DNA of 64,000 nt from Pelomonas parva (GTDB lineage: Bacteria; Pseudomonadota; Gammaproteobacteria; Burkholderiales; Burkholderiaceae_C): contig NZ_JBIGHV010000003.1 in NCBI RefSeq assembly GCF_043555835.1, forward strand, positions 248,001 through 312,000. Direction: 5' to 3'. Position 1 is the stretch's first letter. Every line of letters starts with the position of its first letter. The translations under genes and the position numbers were made by a program. Positions 34,882 to 42,555 of this stretch are shown piece by piece. Below the pieces are notes generated by a model, which worked only from the letters and a program-made list of their open reading frames with translations, had not been told where the DNA came from and ran no database searches.

Positions 34882-35577
34882 ATGACACCGATGACACAGC
34901 GCCCCACCCTTCAGCTCCCCGCGATCGGTCTCTGCCTGGCAATCGCCGGCTTGCCGTTGCTGCAAGGCTGCGAGACCGTGGCCAGGCGACCGACCACGGC
35001 CGTGGTGGCCCCACGGGCACCTGCAGGCCGCATGCCAGCCATCAGCCACGCCAGCACCACCACCAACAACACCGCGCCGCGCTGGATAGCGGCCAACCAG
35101 CCGCGGCGCTATGAGCTGCGGCTGCAATCGCTGGTCGATGAATCGGAGCCGGGCGAGATCAAGTCGATCCGGCACGATGTCACCTTCGGCGAGCCCCGCC
35201 CCATCCCGCTGCAAGTGCTGCGACCGGGCACAGGCTACGGCGCGCGGCCGATCGAGGTGGCGCTACCCGGCCTGGAAAGCAAGCCCGCCACGCTGAAGTG
35301 CGAGTACAGCCTGCGCGACACCAGCCGCAGCCGCACGACGCTGAACATCCACCGCTGGGTGAAGTTCTGGTACGGCCAGCGGCCCTTTGTCGCGGGCCTG
35401 CCGCCCGACCAGCCCGGCGGCCAGGGCGCGTCGGTCAAGGAGGCACTGGCCGAGCTGCTCATCGCCGATGTGGCCGTGGACCGCTGCCCGGACACCTGGG
35501 GCGAGACCCTGTCGCTGGCCATGGGCGAAGGCGTGTGGCCCCGCGTGCAGACGCGGCCCATGCCCCGCATGAAGTGA
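34882..35577 (+). CDS. Putative lipoprotein, unknown function
   Basis: 231 aa. The N-terminus has a lipoprotein signal with the lipobox LPLLQGC, the lipidated Cys lying about 26 residues in. The rest is a soluble, Pro/Arg-rich beta-type domain (RYELRLQSLVDESEPGEIKS, RPIEVALPGLESKPATLKCE, NIHRWVKFWYGQRPFVAGLP). I recognise no family. Two ATGs 9 bp apart could start it. It probably shares a transcript with the Sel1-like protein. A 7-bp hairpin (AGCGGCT/AGCCGTT, 35585-35601) follows the stop without a clear T-tract. Confidence 0.7.
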   Translation: MTPMTQRPTLQLPAIGLCLAIAGLPLLQGCETVARRPTTAVVAPRAPAGRMPAISHASTTTNNTAPRWIAANQPRRYELRLQSLVDESEPGEIKSIRHDVTFGEPRPIPLQVLRPGTGYGARPIEVALPGLESKPATLKCEYSLRDTSRSRTTLNIHRWVKFWYGQRPFVAGLPPDQPGGQGASVKEALAELLIADVAVDRCPDTWGETLSLAMGEGVWPRVQTRPMPRMK

Positions 35578-36072
35578 ACGACTGAGCGGCTGAGAGCCGT
35601 TGACCGGGGCGTGGGAACGCGGTTTGCCGGTTGCACCGGGTGTGACAGCTGCCCTGTACCGCCATGAGACTCCCCTTCAGGTTCACCAGCCAACTCTGGT
35701 TCAGCAACTCCGGGCCGCCTGGCCCGCGCCTGCGGCGCCCGCTCTGGCGGCTGGCCTGCCGCTGGCGACCCGGCACATCGCCCAGTCGGGCCTGAGCGAT
35801 GTAGCACGTGCTGACAGATTTGCCGGCTGCCCAAGGGCACGGGAGAGAACACCCGGTTTCAGGGGTGCTTCGTGCAAATCCGAGGCCCACTTCACGACTG
35901 GCGTGATCTTCTCTCCCATGACAGCATGGGATTATTCCTGTTTTGCATGACGCCAGGAGGATCGTCAGTTACGGCGTGATTACATTGGTTTCCATGCCGC
36001 CGGCCCAGGCCCGGTGTGCTTGGGCCAGCTCCGGGGTTGCCCCAAACACATCCCCATGATTGGAGCTTCCCC
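35578..36072. other. Gene-free 495-bp region with dense inverted repeats
   Basis: No plausible coding region lies here, but several stable hairpins do. They are 35711-35726 (CGGGCC/GGCCCG), 35726-35738 (GCGCC/GGCGC), 35775-35802 (11-bp stem), 35828-35839 (TGCCC/GGGCA), 35850-35867 (CACCC/GGGTG), 35914-35931 (TCCCATG/CATGGGA) and a distant pair GGGAGAGAA (35841) with TTCTCTCCC (35909). The 11-bp stem has one C-A mismatch on the plus strand that becomes a G-U pair on the minus strand, hinting at a minus-strand RNA. The right end must also hold the pckG promoter; GGAG lies 13 bp before the pckG ATG. Confidence 0.55.
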
Positions 36073-37932
36073 ATGAACCAACCCGCGATGCAGGGCCTGC
36101 GCCTGAATCTCCCAAGTTACGTCAAGAACGCCCGGTTGATCGCCTGGGTCGCCGAGATGGCCGCGCTGACCGAGGCGGCCAACATCCACTGGTGCGACGG
36201 CAGCGCCGCCGAATACCAGCGCCTGTGCGACCAGCTCGTCGCCGCCGGCACCTTCAAGAAGCTCAACCCGGCCCTGCGCCCCGGCAGCTACCTGGCCAAC
36301 TCCGACCCCAGCGACGTCGCCCGTGTGGAGGACCGCACCTTCATCTGCAGTGAGCGGCAGCAGGACGCTGGCCCCACCAACAACTGGATGGCCCCGGCCG
36401 CCATGCGCGAGCTGCTGCAGACCGGCGACCAGGCCCTCTTCAAGGGCTGCATGCGTGGCCGCACGCTCTACGTCGTGCCCTTCAGCATGGGCCCGCTGGG
36501 CAGCCCGATCGCCCACATCGGCGTGGAGCTGAGCGACAGCCCCTACGTGGCCGTCAACATGCGCACGATGACGCGCATGGGCCGCGCCGTCATCGACCTG
36601 CTGGGCACGGATGGCGACTTCGTGCCCTGCGTGCACACGGTCGGCGCGCCGCTGGCGGACGGCCAGGCCGATGTGAGCTGGCCCTGCAACAAGACGAAGT
36701 ACATCGTCCACTACCCCGAGACGCGCGAAATCTGGAGCTATGGCTCGGGCTACGGCGGCAACGCGCTGCTGGGCAAGAAGTGCTTTGCGCTGCGCATCGC
36801 CTCCACGATGGGCCGTGACCAGGGCTGGCTGGCCGAGCACATGCTGGTGCTGGGTGTGGAAAGCCCCACGGGCCAGAAGCGCCACATCGCCGCGGCCTTC
36901 CCCAGCGCCTGCGGCAAGACCAACTTCGCAATGCTGATCCCGCCCGCCGCCTTCGACGGCTGGAAGATCACCACCATCGGCGACGACATCGCCTGGATCA
37001 AGCCGGGCGCCGACGGCCGGCTCTACGCCATCAACCCCGAGGCCGGTTACTTCGGCGTGGCGCCGGGCACCAACTCGCACACCAACCCCAACTGCATGGC
37101 CAGCTTGGCAGCCGACGTGATCTTCACGAACGTGGCGCTGACGGACGACGGCGACGTCTGGTGGGAAGGCATGACGGACACGCCGCCGGCCCACTGCATC
37201 GACTGGCAGGGCAAGGACTGGACGCCCGAGATCGCCAAGGCCACCGGCGCCAAGGCGGCCCACCCGAATGCGCGCTTCACCGTCGCCGCCACCAACAACC
37301 CGGCGCTCGATGAGAACTGGGACAACCCCGCCGGCGTCGCCATCGACGCCTTCATCTTCGGCGGCCGCCGCTCCACGACCGTGCCGCTGGTGACCGAGGC
37401 GCGCGACTGGACCGAGGGCGTCTACATGGCCGCCACCATGGGCAGCGAGACCACGGCCGCCGCCGCCGGCCAGCAGGGCGTCGTGCGCCGCGACCCGTTC
37501 GCGATGCTGCCCTTCATGGGCTACAACATGGCCGACTACTTCCAGCACTGGCTGGACCTGGGCACCCGATTGCAGCTCTCGGGCGCCGAACTGCCCAAGA
37601 TCTACTGCGTCAACTGGTTCCGCAAAGGCGCCGATGGCAAGTTCGTCTGGCCCGGCTACGGCGAGAACATGCGCGCGCTGAAGTGGATGCTGGACCGGCT
37701 GGACGGCACGGGCGGCGGCCAGGAGCACGTGTTCGGCGTGACGCCCGGCTATGGCGACCTGAACTGGGACGGCCTGGACTTCACACCAGCGCAGTTCGAC
37801 TCCGTCACCGGCATAGACGCCGCCGAATGGCAGGCCGAGATGGCACTGCACGACGCGCTGTTCGCGCAGCTGGGCGCCAAGGTGCCGGCGCCGCTGCTGC
37901 AGACCCGGGCCAGGCTGGCCGAGCTGGGCTGA
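36073..37932 (+). CDS. pckG: Phosphoenolpyruvate carboxykinase (GTP)
   Basis: 619 aa, the standard length of the GTP class. It interconverts oxaloacetate + GTP with phosphoenolpyruvate + GDP + CO2, the first step of gluconeogenesis. Motifs: the kinase-1a P-loop in AAFPSACGKTNFAMLIPP with the reactive Cys, the metal site ITTIGDDIAWIK, the substrate region GSGYGGNALLGKKCFALRI and the GTP region VNWFRKGADGKFVWPGYGEN. The start MNQPAMQGL follows GGAG and matches the family. Its upstream region is unusually long and structured. Glycerol and acid growth would make it needed together with glpK/glpD in this window. Confidence 0.97.
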   Translation: MNQPAMQGLRLNLPSYVKNARLIAWVAEMAALTEAANIHWCDGSAAEYQRLCDQLVAAGTFKKLNPALRPGSYLANSDPSDVARVEDRTFICSERQQDAGPTNNWMAPAAMRELLQTGDQALFKGCMRGRTLYVVPFSMGPLGSPIAHIGVELSDSPYVAVNMRTMTRMGRAVIDLLGTDGDFVPCVHTVGAPLADGQADVSWPCNKTKYIVHYPETREIWSYGSGYGGNALLGKKCFALRIASTMGRDQGWLAEHMLVLGVESPTGQKRHIAAAFPSACGKTNFAMLIPPAAFDGWKITTIGDDIAWIKPGADGRLYAINPEAGYFGVAPGTNSHTNPNCMASLAADVIFTNVALTDDGDVWWEGMTDTPPAHCIDWQGKDWTPEIAKATGAKAAHPNARFTVAATNNPALDENWDNPAGVAIDAFIFGGRRSTTVPLVTEARDWTEGVYMAATMGSETTAAAAGQQGVVRRDPFAMLPFMGYNMADYFQHWLDLGTRLQLSGAELPKIYCVNWFRKGADGKFVWPGYGENMRALKWMLDRLDGTGGGQEHVFGVTPGYGDLNWDGLDFTPAQFDSVTGIDAAEWQAEMALHDALFAQLGAKVPAPLLQTRARLAELG

Positions 37933-38006
37933 AGCACCGCCCCCCTGATACGAAGGAGGGCGTCTGCGGCGGCCTGTCACGGCGCCGGGCTAAGCTGCGC
38001 GCCGAC

Positions 38007-38690
38007 ATGCCTGCCGCCGCCCCTTCGCTCAGCCCCGCCGCGCTTGCCCGCTGCATTCCCTTCTTCGTCTTCATGGCGCTGCTGGCGCTGCGCGGCTACC
38101 TGCCCGCCGACTTGGGGCTAGACGCCCGCTGGATCTACGGCGGCCAGGCCGTCATCGTCGCCGGCCTGCTGGCCTGGTACTGGCGCGGCTACGGCGAGCT
38201 GGTGCGGCAGAACCTGCCCGATGCGCGTGAGACCGGTTGGGCCATCGCCGTGGGCATCGTCGTGTTCGCCATCTGGGTGCAGCTGGACGCGCCATGGATG
38301 CAGCTGGGCACCGCCACCGCCACCTTCGTGCCGCTGGACGCCGCCGGCGAGCTGATCTGGCCACTGGTGCTGCTGCGCCTGGCCGGCGCCGCGCTGGTGG
38401 TGCCGGTCATGGAGGAGTTGTTTTGGCGCTCCTTCCTGATGCGCTGGGTGCAGCACCCGGGCTTCGAGCGCGTCGACCCGCGCACGGTCGGCATCAAGGC
38501 CGTCGTGCTGTCCACCTTCGTCTTCACGCTGGCGCACACGCTGTGGCTGGCCGCCATCGTGGCGGGCCTGGCCTATGCGCTGCTGTACCGCCAGACGGGC
38601 AAGCTGTGGACGGCCGTCATCGCCCACGCGGTGACGAACGGGCTATTAGGCATCTGGGTTATCTGGACCGGGCGTTGGGAGTTCTGGTGA
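38007..38690 (+). CDS. CAAX prenyl protease-related (CPBP) protein of PEP-CTERM systems
   Basis: 227 aa membrane protein, about seven helices. The CPBP/ABI protease motifs are in place: EELFWR (motif 1, EExxxR), FTLAH (FxxxH) and HAVTN (HxxxN). The C-terminal block HAVTNGLLGIWVIWTGRWEF, with Trp at the very end, is the hallmark of the CAAX-related family that accompanies exosortase/PEP-CTERM genomes. Two PEP-CTERM proteins occur in this window. Its substrate is unknown. The 3' end overlaps that of the convergent XRE gene by 32 bp. Confidence 0.87.
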   Translation: MPAAAPSLSPAALARCIPFFVFMALLALRGYLPADLGLDARWIYGGQAVIVAGLLAWYWRGYGELVRQNLPDARETGWAIAVGIVVFAIWVQLDAPWMQLGTATATFVPLDAAGELIWPLVLLRLAGAALVVPVMEELFWRSFLMRWVQHPGFERVDPRTVGIKAVVLSTFVFTLAHTLWLAAIVAGLAYALLYRQTGKLWTAVIAHAVTNGLLGIWVIWTGRWEFW

Positions 38691-39435
38691 GGCCTAAACC
38701 TGGTCTCTCCAAGTCACGGAACGCCTCGAACACCCACGACCGCAGCCCGATGACGACGCTGTAGGGCCGCTTGTCGGCGGAAGGCAGCTTCTGGTCGAGC
38801 AAGTGCTGGCGCGCAAAGTCGTCGGCCGTGCGCTGCAGCCGCTCGGCCAGCTCGCGCGCATGGCCGGCGCCGAATTCGCCGTGCACGAGCGTCAACAGCT
38901 CGCCCTCGCCGTCGAAGCCGCCAGCGAAGAAGTCGGCCATCACCCGCTCGCGGAAGAAGGTCATCACCGGCCCCTGCGGCCGCCAGCGCAGCGTCTTGGC
39001 GACCTTGAGCTTGTAGCGGTTGCCCGGCCGCAGCTCGATGACGCCCAGCCGGTCCAGCTTGACCAGCGCGGCGACGGCATCGGCCTCGCTGAGCCGGTAG
39101 CGTGCCAGCACGTCCTCCAGCGCCCACAGGCTCAGGCAGCAGATGGCCACCAGCAGCAGCTTGGGGTCGGCGACGACGGCCTTCTCCTGCTCCAGGCTCA
39201 GCACGCGCTGCGTGGGCGATTCGCGGGCCAGGCGGGCGGCCAGCTCGGCGAAGTCCAGCTTCAGCACGCGGCAGATCTCGTCCACGCGTGACAGCGGCAT
39301 CTCGCCGCCCGGCGCCAGCATGCGCTTGACGCTGGACTCCGACAGCGCAAGCGCCTGGGCCAGCTCGGCATAGCTCAGGCCCTGGCTCTTCAGTTCGCCC
39401 TTGATGAGTGCGACGAGGGATTGGGTGCTCGACAT
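38659..39435 (-). CDS. XRE-family helix-turn-helix regulator
   Basis: 258 aa. The N-terminal Cro/CI-type HTH (about residues 5-65: LKSQGLSYAELAQALALSES, SVKRMLAPGGEMPLSRVDEI) is followed by a 190-residue helical domain without a known ligand fold (LLLVAICCLSLWALEDVLAR, VIELRPGNRYKLKVAKTLRW). The HTH plus this C-terminal region is common as an uncharacterised proteobacterial regulator. The start is MSSTQSLVAL; 20 upstream residues are Arg-rich and non-conserved. It is divergent from the amidohydrolase gene (127 bp between), which it may control. Confidence 0.88.
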   Translation of the reverse strand: MSSTQSLVALIKGELKSQGLSYAELAQALALSESSVKRMLAPGGEMPLSRVDEICRVLKLDFAELAARLARESPTQRVLSLEQEKAVVADPKLLLVAICCLSLWALEDVLARYRLSEADAVAALVKLDRLGVIELRPGNRYKLKVAKTLRWRPQGPVMTFFRERVMADFFAGGFDGEGELLTLVHGEFGAGHARELAERLQRTADDFARQHLLDQKLPSADKRPYSVVIGLRSWVFEAFRDLERPGLGLTRTPNARSR

Positions 39436-39562
39436 GGGCGCGAACGGTAGCGCATGGCGGCACCGACGGGCGCGGCGGCCGGCACGCTGCGACAAAAGGC
39501 GCGGCAGCGTCGCGGCGCACCACGACAGTCGCGCCCCACGCCAACCCCGCCTGTTTCACACC

Positions 39563-40774
39563 ATGCTCTCCCGACGTCACCTGCTGTGCTGCGGCGCCGC
39601 TGCCGGTCTTTTCACCTCGCTCGCCGCGCCAGCCCGCGCCAGCCTGCTCAACCCCTGCCGCAGCGGCATTCCCGACGCGCTGCGGCCGCTGGTCGAGCGC
39701 ACGTTCGACGGTCTGGACCCGACTCAGCTGTGGGATGTCCACACCCATCTGCTGGGGACCGGCGACTCCGGCTCCGGCTGCACCGTCAATGCGCAGCTCA
39801 GCCAGTGGTGGCACCCGATGGAGGTGCTGCGCAAGCGCTTCATCCTGAACGCGGCCTGCGTGCCGGCCGACGCGCCCAGCGTGGACCGCGCCTATGTCGC
39901 GCGGCTGCATGCGCTGGCCGACGAGTTCCCGCCCGGCGCCCGCTGGATGCTGTTCGCCTTCGACCACGCCTGCGACGACGCGGGCCGGTCGCATGCGGCG
40001 CACACCACCTTCCACGTGCCCGACGCCTATGCCGCACGCATTGCTGCCGAGACACCGCAGCGGTTCGCCTGGGTAGCGTCCATCCACCCCTACCGACCGG
40101 ATGCGCTGACGCGGCTGGACTCGGCGATTGCCAACGGCGCCGTCGCGCTGAAGTGGTTGCCATCGGCCATGAACATCGACCTGCGCGACCCACGTCTGCG
40201 GCCCTTCTACGACCGCCTGGCCGCCACGCGCCTGCCCGTCATCGTGCACTGCGGCGAGGAGCGCGCCGTGCCCGGCGCCGGCCGCGACGAGCTGGGCAAC
40301 CCGCTGCATGTGCGCGCTGCTCTCGAGCGGGGCGTGCGCGTCGTCATCGCCCACTGCGCGTCGCTGGGCAGCGCGCTGGACCTGGACCAGAAGCGCCCGC
40401 GCGACGCCAGCGCCTTCTCGCTGTTCGCCCGGCTGATGGATGAGGACTGGGGCGGCCGGCTGCTGGGCGACATCTCCGTCACGCTGCAGACCAACCGCGA
40501 GCCCGAGGTCGCCCGCACGCTGCTGACGCGGCAGGACTGGCACCCGCGCCTGCTGCACGGCTCGGACTACCCGCTGCCCGGCATCCCGGCCGCGCTGCGC
40601 CTGTCGGTTCTGGTCAACGCCGGCCTGCTGGACGCGGCCAATGCGCCCGCGCTGGAGACGCTGCGCGAGCACAACCCGCTGCTGTTCGACCTGGCCCTCA
40701 AGCGCCTCGTCCGGTGGCGTGGCATGCGCCTGTCGCCGTCAATTTTTGCAACCCGGCAGCATTTGGTTGCATAA
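39563..40774 (+). CDS. Exported metal-dependent amidohydrolase
   Basis: 403 aa. A Tat-like signal (MLSRRHLLCCGAAAGLFTSL) precedes a TIM-barrel amidohydrolase. Putative metal ligands are WDVHTHLLGTGDSG (HxH), LPVIVHCGEE, VVIAHCASLG and LHGSDYPLPG. It belongs to the amidohydrolase-2-like group of hydrolases or decarboxylases. The reaction is not predictable. About 30 residues after the signal the motif SLLNPCRSGIPDALRPL is typical of exported members. The operon that follows starts about 106 bp downstream. Confidence 0.85.
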   Translation: MLSRRHLLCCGAAAGLFTSLAAPARASLLNPCRSGIPDALRPLVERTFDGLDPTQLWDVHTHLLGTGDSGSGCTVNAQLSQWWHPMEVLRKRFILNAACVPADAPSVDRAYVARLHALADEFPPGARWMLFAFDHACDDAGRSHAAHTTFHVPDAYAARIAAETPQRFAWVASIHPYRPDALTRLDSAIANGAVALKWLPSAMNIDLRDPRLRPFYDRLAATRLPVIVHCGEERAVPGAGRDELGNPLHVRAALERGVRVVIAHCASLGSALDLDQKRPRDASAFSLFARLMDEDWGGRLLGDISVTLQTNREPEVARTLLTRQDWHPRLLHGSDYPLPGIPAALRLSVLVNAGLLDAANAPALETLREHNPLLFDLALKRLVRWRGMRLSPSIFATRQHLVA

Positions 40775-40880
40775 AACGCTACCGGCCGGCGCTTGCCGTG
40801 CGCCTCGGAACTATTCCCGAGGTCGGCTGGTGCGGCTTCACGCAAGATCGCGCCCATTCCAAACCACAGGGAGTTTTTCG

Positions 40881-41345
40881 ATGTCCTCACCGTTGACCGT
40901 CCGCCGCGACACCAGTGCCTGGCGCCTGCAGGTCTGGGTCTCGTTCGGCATCAGCGTGCTGCTGTGCGGCTCGGGCTTGGCCTGGCTGCCGGGGCAGGAC
41001 CTGGACCGCGCCTTCATGGTGATGGGCTATGTGTTCTGCCTGTCCACCGCCTTCGCGCTGGCCAAGTTCATCCGCGACAACCAGGGCCGCCAGGTCGACA
41101 CGCCGATGTGGCGCGTCGTCGTCTGGGCCGGCTTCGTGCTGGCGATGAGCCTGACGGGCTGGGGCCTGTGGCGCATGGAGATACAGCCCGTGTGGAAGGC
41201 CTACCTGGGCGTCTGCTGGCTGTACCTCATTTCAAACGTGTTCACGCTGGCCAAGATGCTGCGCGACGCCCACGAGGCCGACCTGCTCGAAGCCCGTCTC
41301 CAAGGCCGCCGCGACGCGATGACCGACAACACCGAAACGCAATGA
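40881..41345 (+). CDS. YiaA/YiaB-like inner membrane protein
   Basis: 154 aa with four membrane helices in two YiaAB repeats: VWVSFGISVLLCGSGLAWLP with VMGYVFCLSTAFALAKFIRD, and VVVWAGFVLAMSLTGWGLWR with YLGVCWLYLISNVFTLAKML. Function is unknown in E. coli. It is the first gene of a run of nine plus-strand genes with overlapping or nearly overlapping ends that finishes with a radical SAM enzyme. CAGGGAG precedes the ATG. A 6-bp hairpin (CCTCGG/CCGAGG, 40803-40822) lies in the leader. Confidence 0.88.
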   Translation: MSSPLTVRRDTSAWRLQVWVSFGISVLLCGSGLAWLPGQDLDRAFMVMGYVFCLSTAFALAKFIRDNQGRQVDTPMWRVVVWAGFVLAMSLTGWGLWRMEIQPVWKAYLGVCWLYLISNVFTLAKMLRDAHEADLLEARLQGRRDAMTDNTETQ

Positions 41346-41359
41346 ACGGAAAGACCCTC

Positions 41360-41788
41360 ATGAAACCCCTGCTCGCCGCCCTCACGCTGTCGCTGGCCCT
41401 TGCCAGCCACGCCCACGCCCAGTCCGAGCTGAGCGCCATTTCCGTCGCCCCGGTGGCCCTGTCCGTCGTGGCCGTCAGCGCCACCGGCGCGGCGCTCAGC
41501 GTGGTGCCAGCGGCCCTGCTTTCGGCCGGCACGGCGCTGGTGGTCGTCAGCGTCGAGGTGGTCGGCGGCGCCACCGTCTGGGTGCTGGAGCGCGCGTCCG
41601 ACGGCGCGCGCATCAGCCTGCGCACCTCGGGCAAGCTGGCCGAGGGGCTGGTGGTGTCCACCGGCGCGACAGTGGCCGTGTCCGTCATCGGCACCGGCGT
41701 CGTGCTGTCTACCGCCGGCAAGGTCATCGCCTTCATCCCGAACGAGGTCGGCAAGGCGCTGCTGCACAACGAGCAGGTGAGCCGGTGA
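41360..41788 (+). CDS. STM0539-like small exported membrane protein
   Basis: 142 aa. Signal peptide MKPLLAALTLSLALASHAHA, then a very Ala/Val/Ser-rich segment (VAPVALSVVAVSATGAALSV) that probably forms one or two membrane helices. A short conserved C-terminus follows (FIPNEVGKALLHNEQVSR). It resembles the STM0539 family often found beside DUF2145 genes. I chose the ATG preceded by GGAAAG. An in-frame ATG at 41342 overlaps the upstream stop (ATGA) and is also possible. The downstream GTG overlaps its stop by 4 bp. Confidence 0.72.
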   Translation: MKPLLAALTLSLALASHAHAQSELSAISVAPVALSVVAVSATGAALSVVPAALLSAGTALVVVSVEVVGGATVWVLERASDGARISLRTSGKLAEGLVVSTGATVAVSVIGTGVVLSTAGKVIAFIPNEVGKALLHNEQVSR

Positions 41789-42555
41789 GGTTCGTCGCCG
41801 CGCTGCTGCTGCTCGCGGCGGCCGCCACCGCCCACGCCGGCCGGCCCTGCGAGGAGAAGCCGCAGACAACGCGCCAGGTCGAGCAAGGCCTGAACCTCGC
41901 CCAGGCCACAGCCACGCAGCTCGACGCCAGCGGCGCCCAGGTCGCCATCCTGGCGCGCGCGGGGCAGGACCTGAGCAAGTACGGCCTGCAGTGGTCGCAC
42001 CTGGGCTTTGCCTACCGCGACGGGAATGTCTGGCGCGTCATGCACAAGCTCAACAACTGCGGCACCGACCACGCGGCGCTGTACCGGCAAGGCCTGGGCG
42101 AGTTCTTTCTGGACCGCCCGCACCGCTATGACGCCGCCTTCGTCGTGCTCAAGCCGGAGCTGCAGCAGGCGCTGCTGCCCATCCTGGCCGACAACACACG
42201 GGTCGCTCGCCTGAACGAGCGCCGCTACAGCATGGTGGCCTACCCGTTCGCGACGACCTACCAGCAGAGCAACCAGTGGGTGCTGGAGATGCTGGCCAGC
42301 GCCGCCGCGCCCGGCATCCACAGCCGGCGTGACGCGCAGGCCTGGCTCAAGGCCCAGGGCTACCAGCCGACGGACCTGCGCCTGTCCGCGCTGGAGCGGC
42401 TGGGCGGCCGCCTGACGCAGGCCAACATCGCCTTCGACGATCATCCGACCGCGCGCCGCATGACGCGGCACATCGACACCGTCACCGTCGACTCGATGTT
42501 TGCCTGGCTGCCGCGCGCCGGACTGTCCCAACCACCCCAACTCGTCCAGCAATGA
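41785..42555 (+). CDS. DUF2145 family periplasmic protein
   Basis: 256 aa, GTG start overlapping the previous stop (GTGA). Signal peptide at residues 1-18 (ALLLLAAAATAHA), then the DUF2145 domain with a Cys near the mature N-terminus (RPCEEKPQTTRQVEQGLNLA) and the blocks LQWSHLGFAYRDGNVWRVMH, YRQGLGEFFLDRPHRYDAAF and VAYPFATTYQQSNQWVLEML. The HLG...HxLN pattern and the late Cys/Gln residues resemble an NlpC/P60-like peptidase fold, which is my inference. It sits in the middle of the coupled operon and overlaps the MFS-PlsC start (ATGA). Confidence 0.87.
   Translation: MRFVAALLLLAAAATAHAGRPCEEKPQTTRQVEQGLNLAQATATQLDASGAQVAILARAGQDLSKYGLQWSHLGFAYRDGNVWRVMHKLNNCGTDHAALYRQGLGEFFLDRPHRYDAAFVVLKPELQQALLPILADNTRVARLNERRYSMVAYPFATTYQQSNQWVLEMLASAAAPGIHSRRDAQAWLKAQGYQPTDLRLSALERLGGRLTQANIAFDDHPTARRMTRHIDTVTVDSMFAWLPRAGLSQPPQLVQQ

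Noticed and set aside
35841..35920. Possible glycine riboswitch (GGGAGAG start) upstream of pckG
   Set aside because: The later conserved blocks (GAAGGGGCAA-like and CTCTCAGG) are missing, and pckG is not a typical target.
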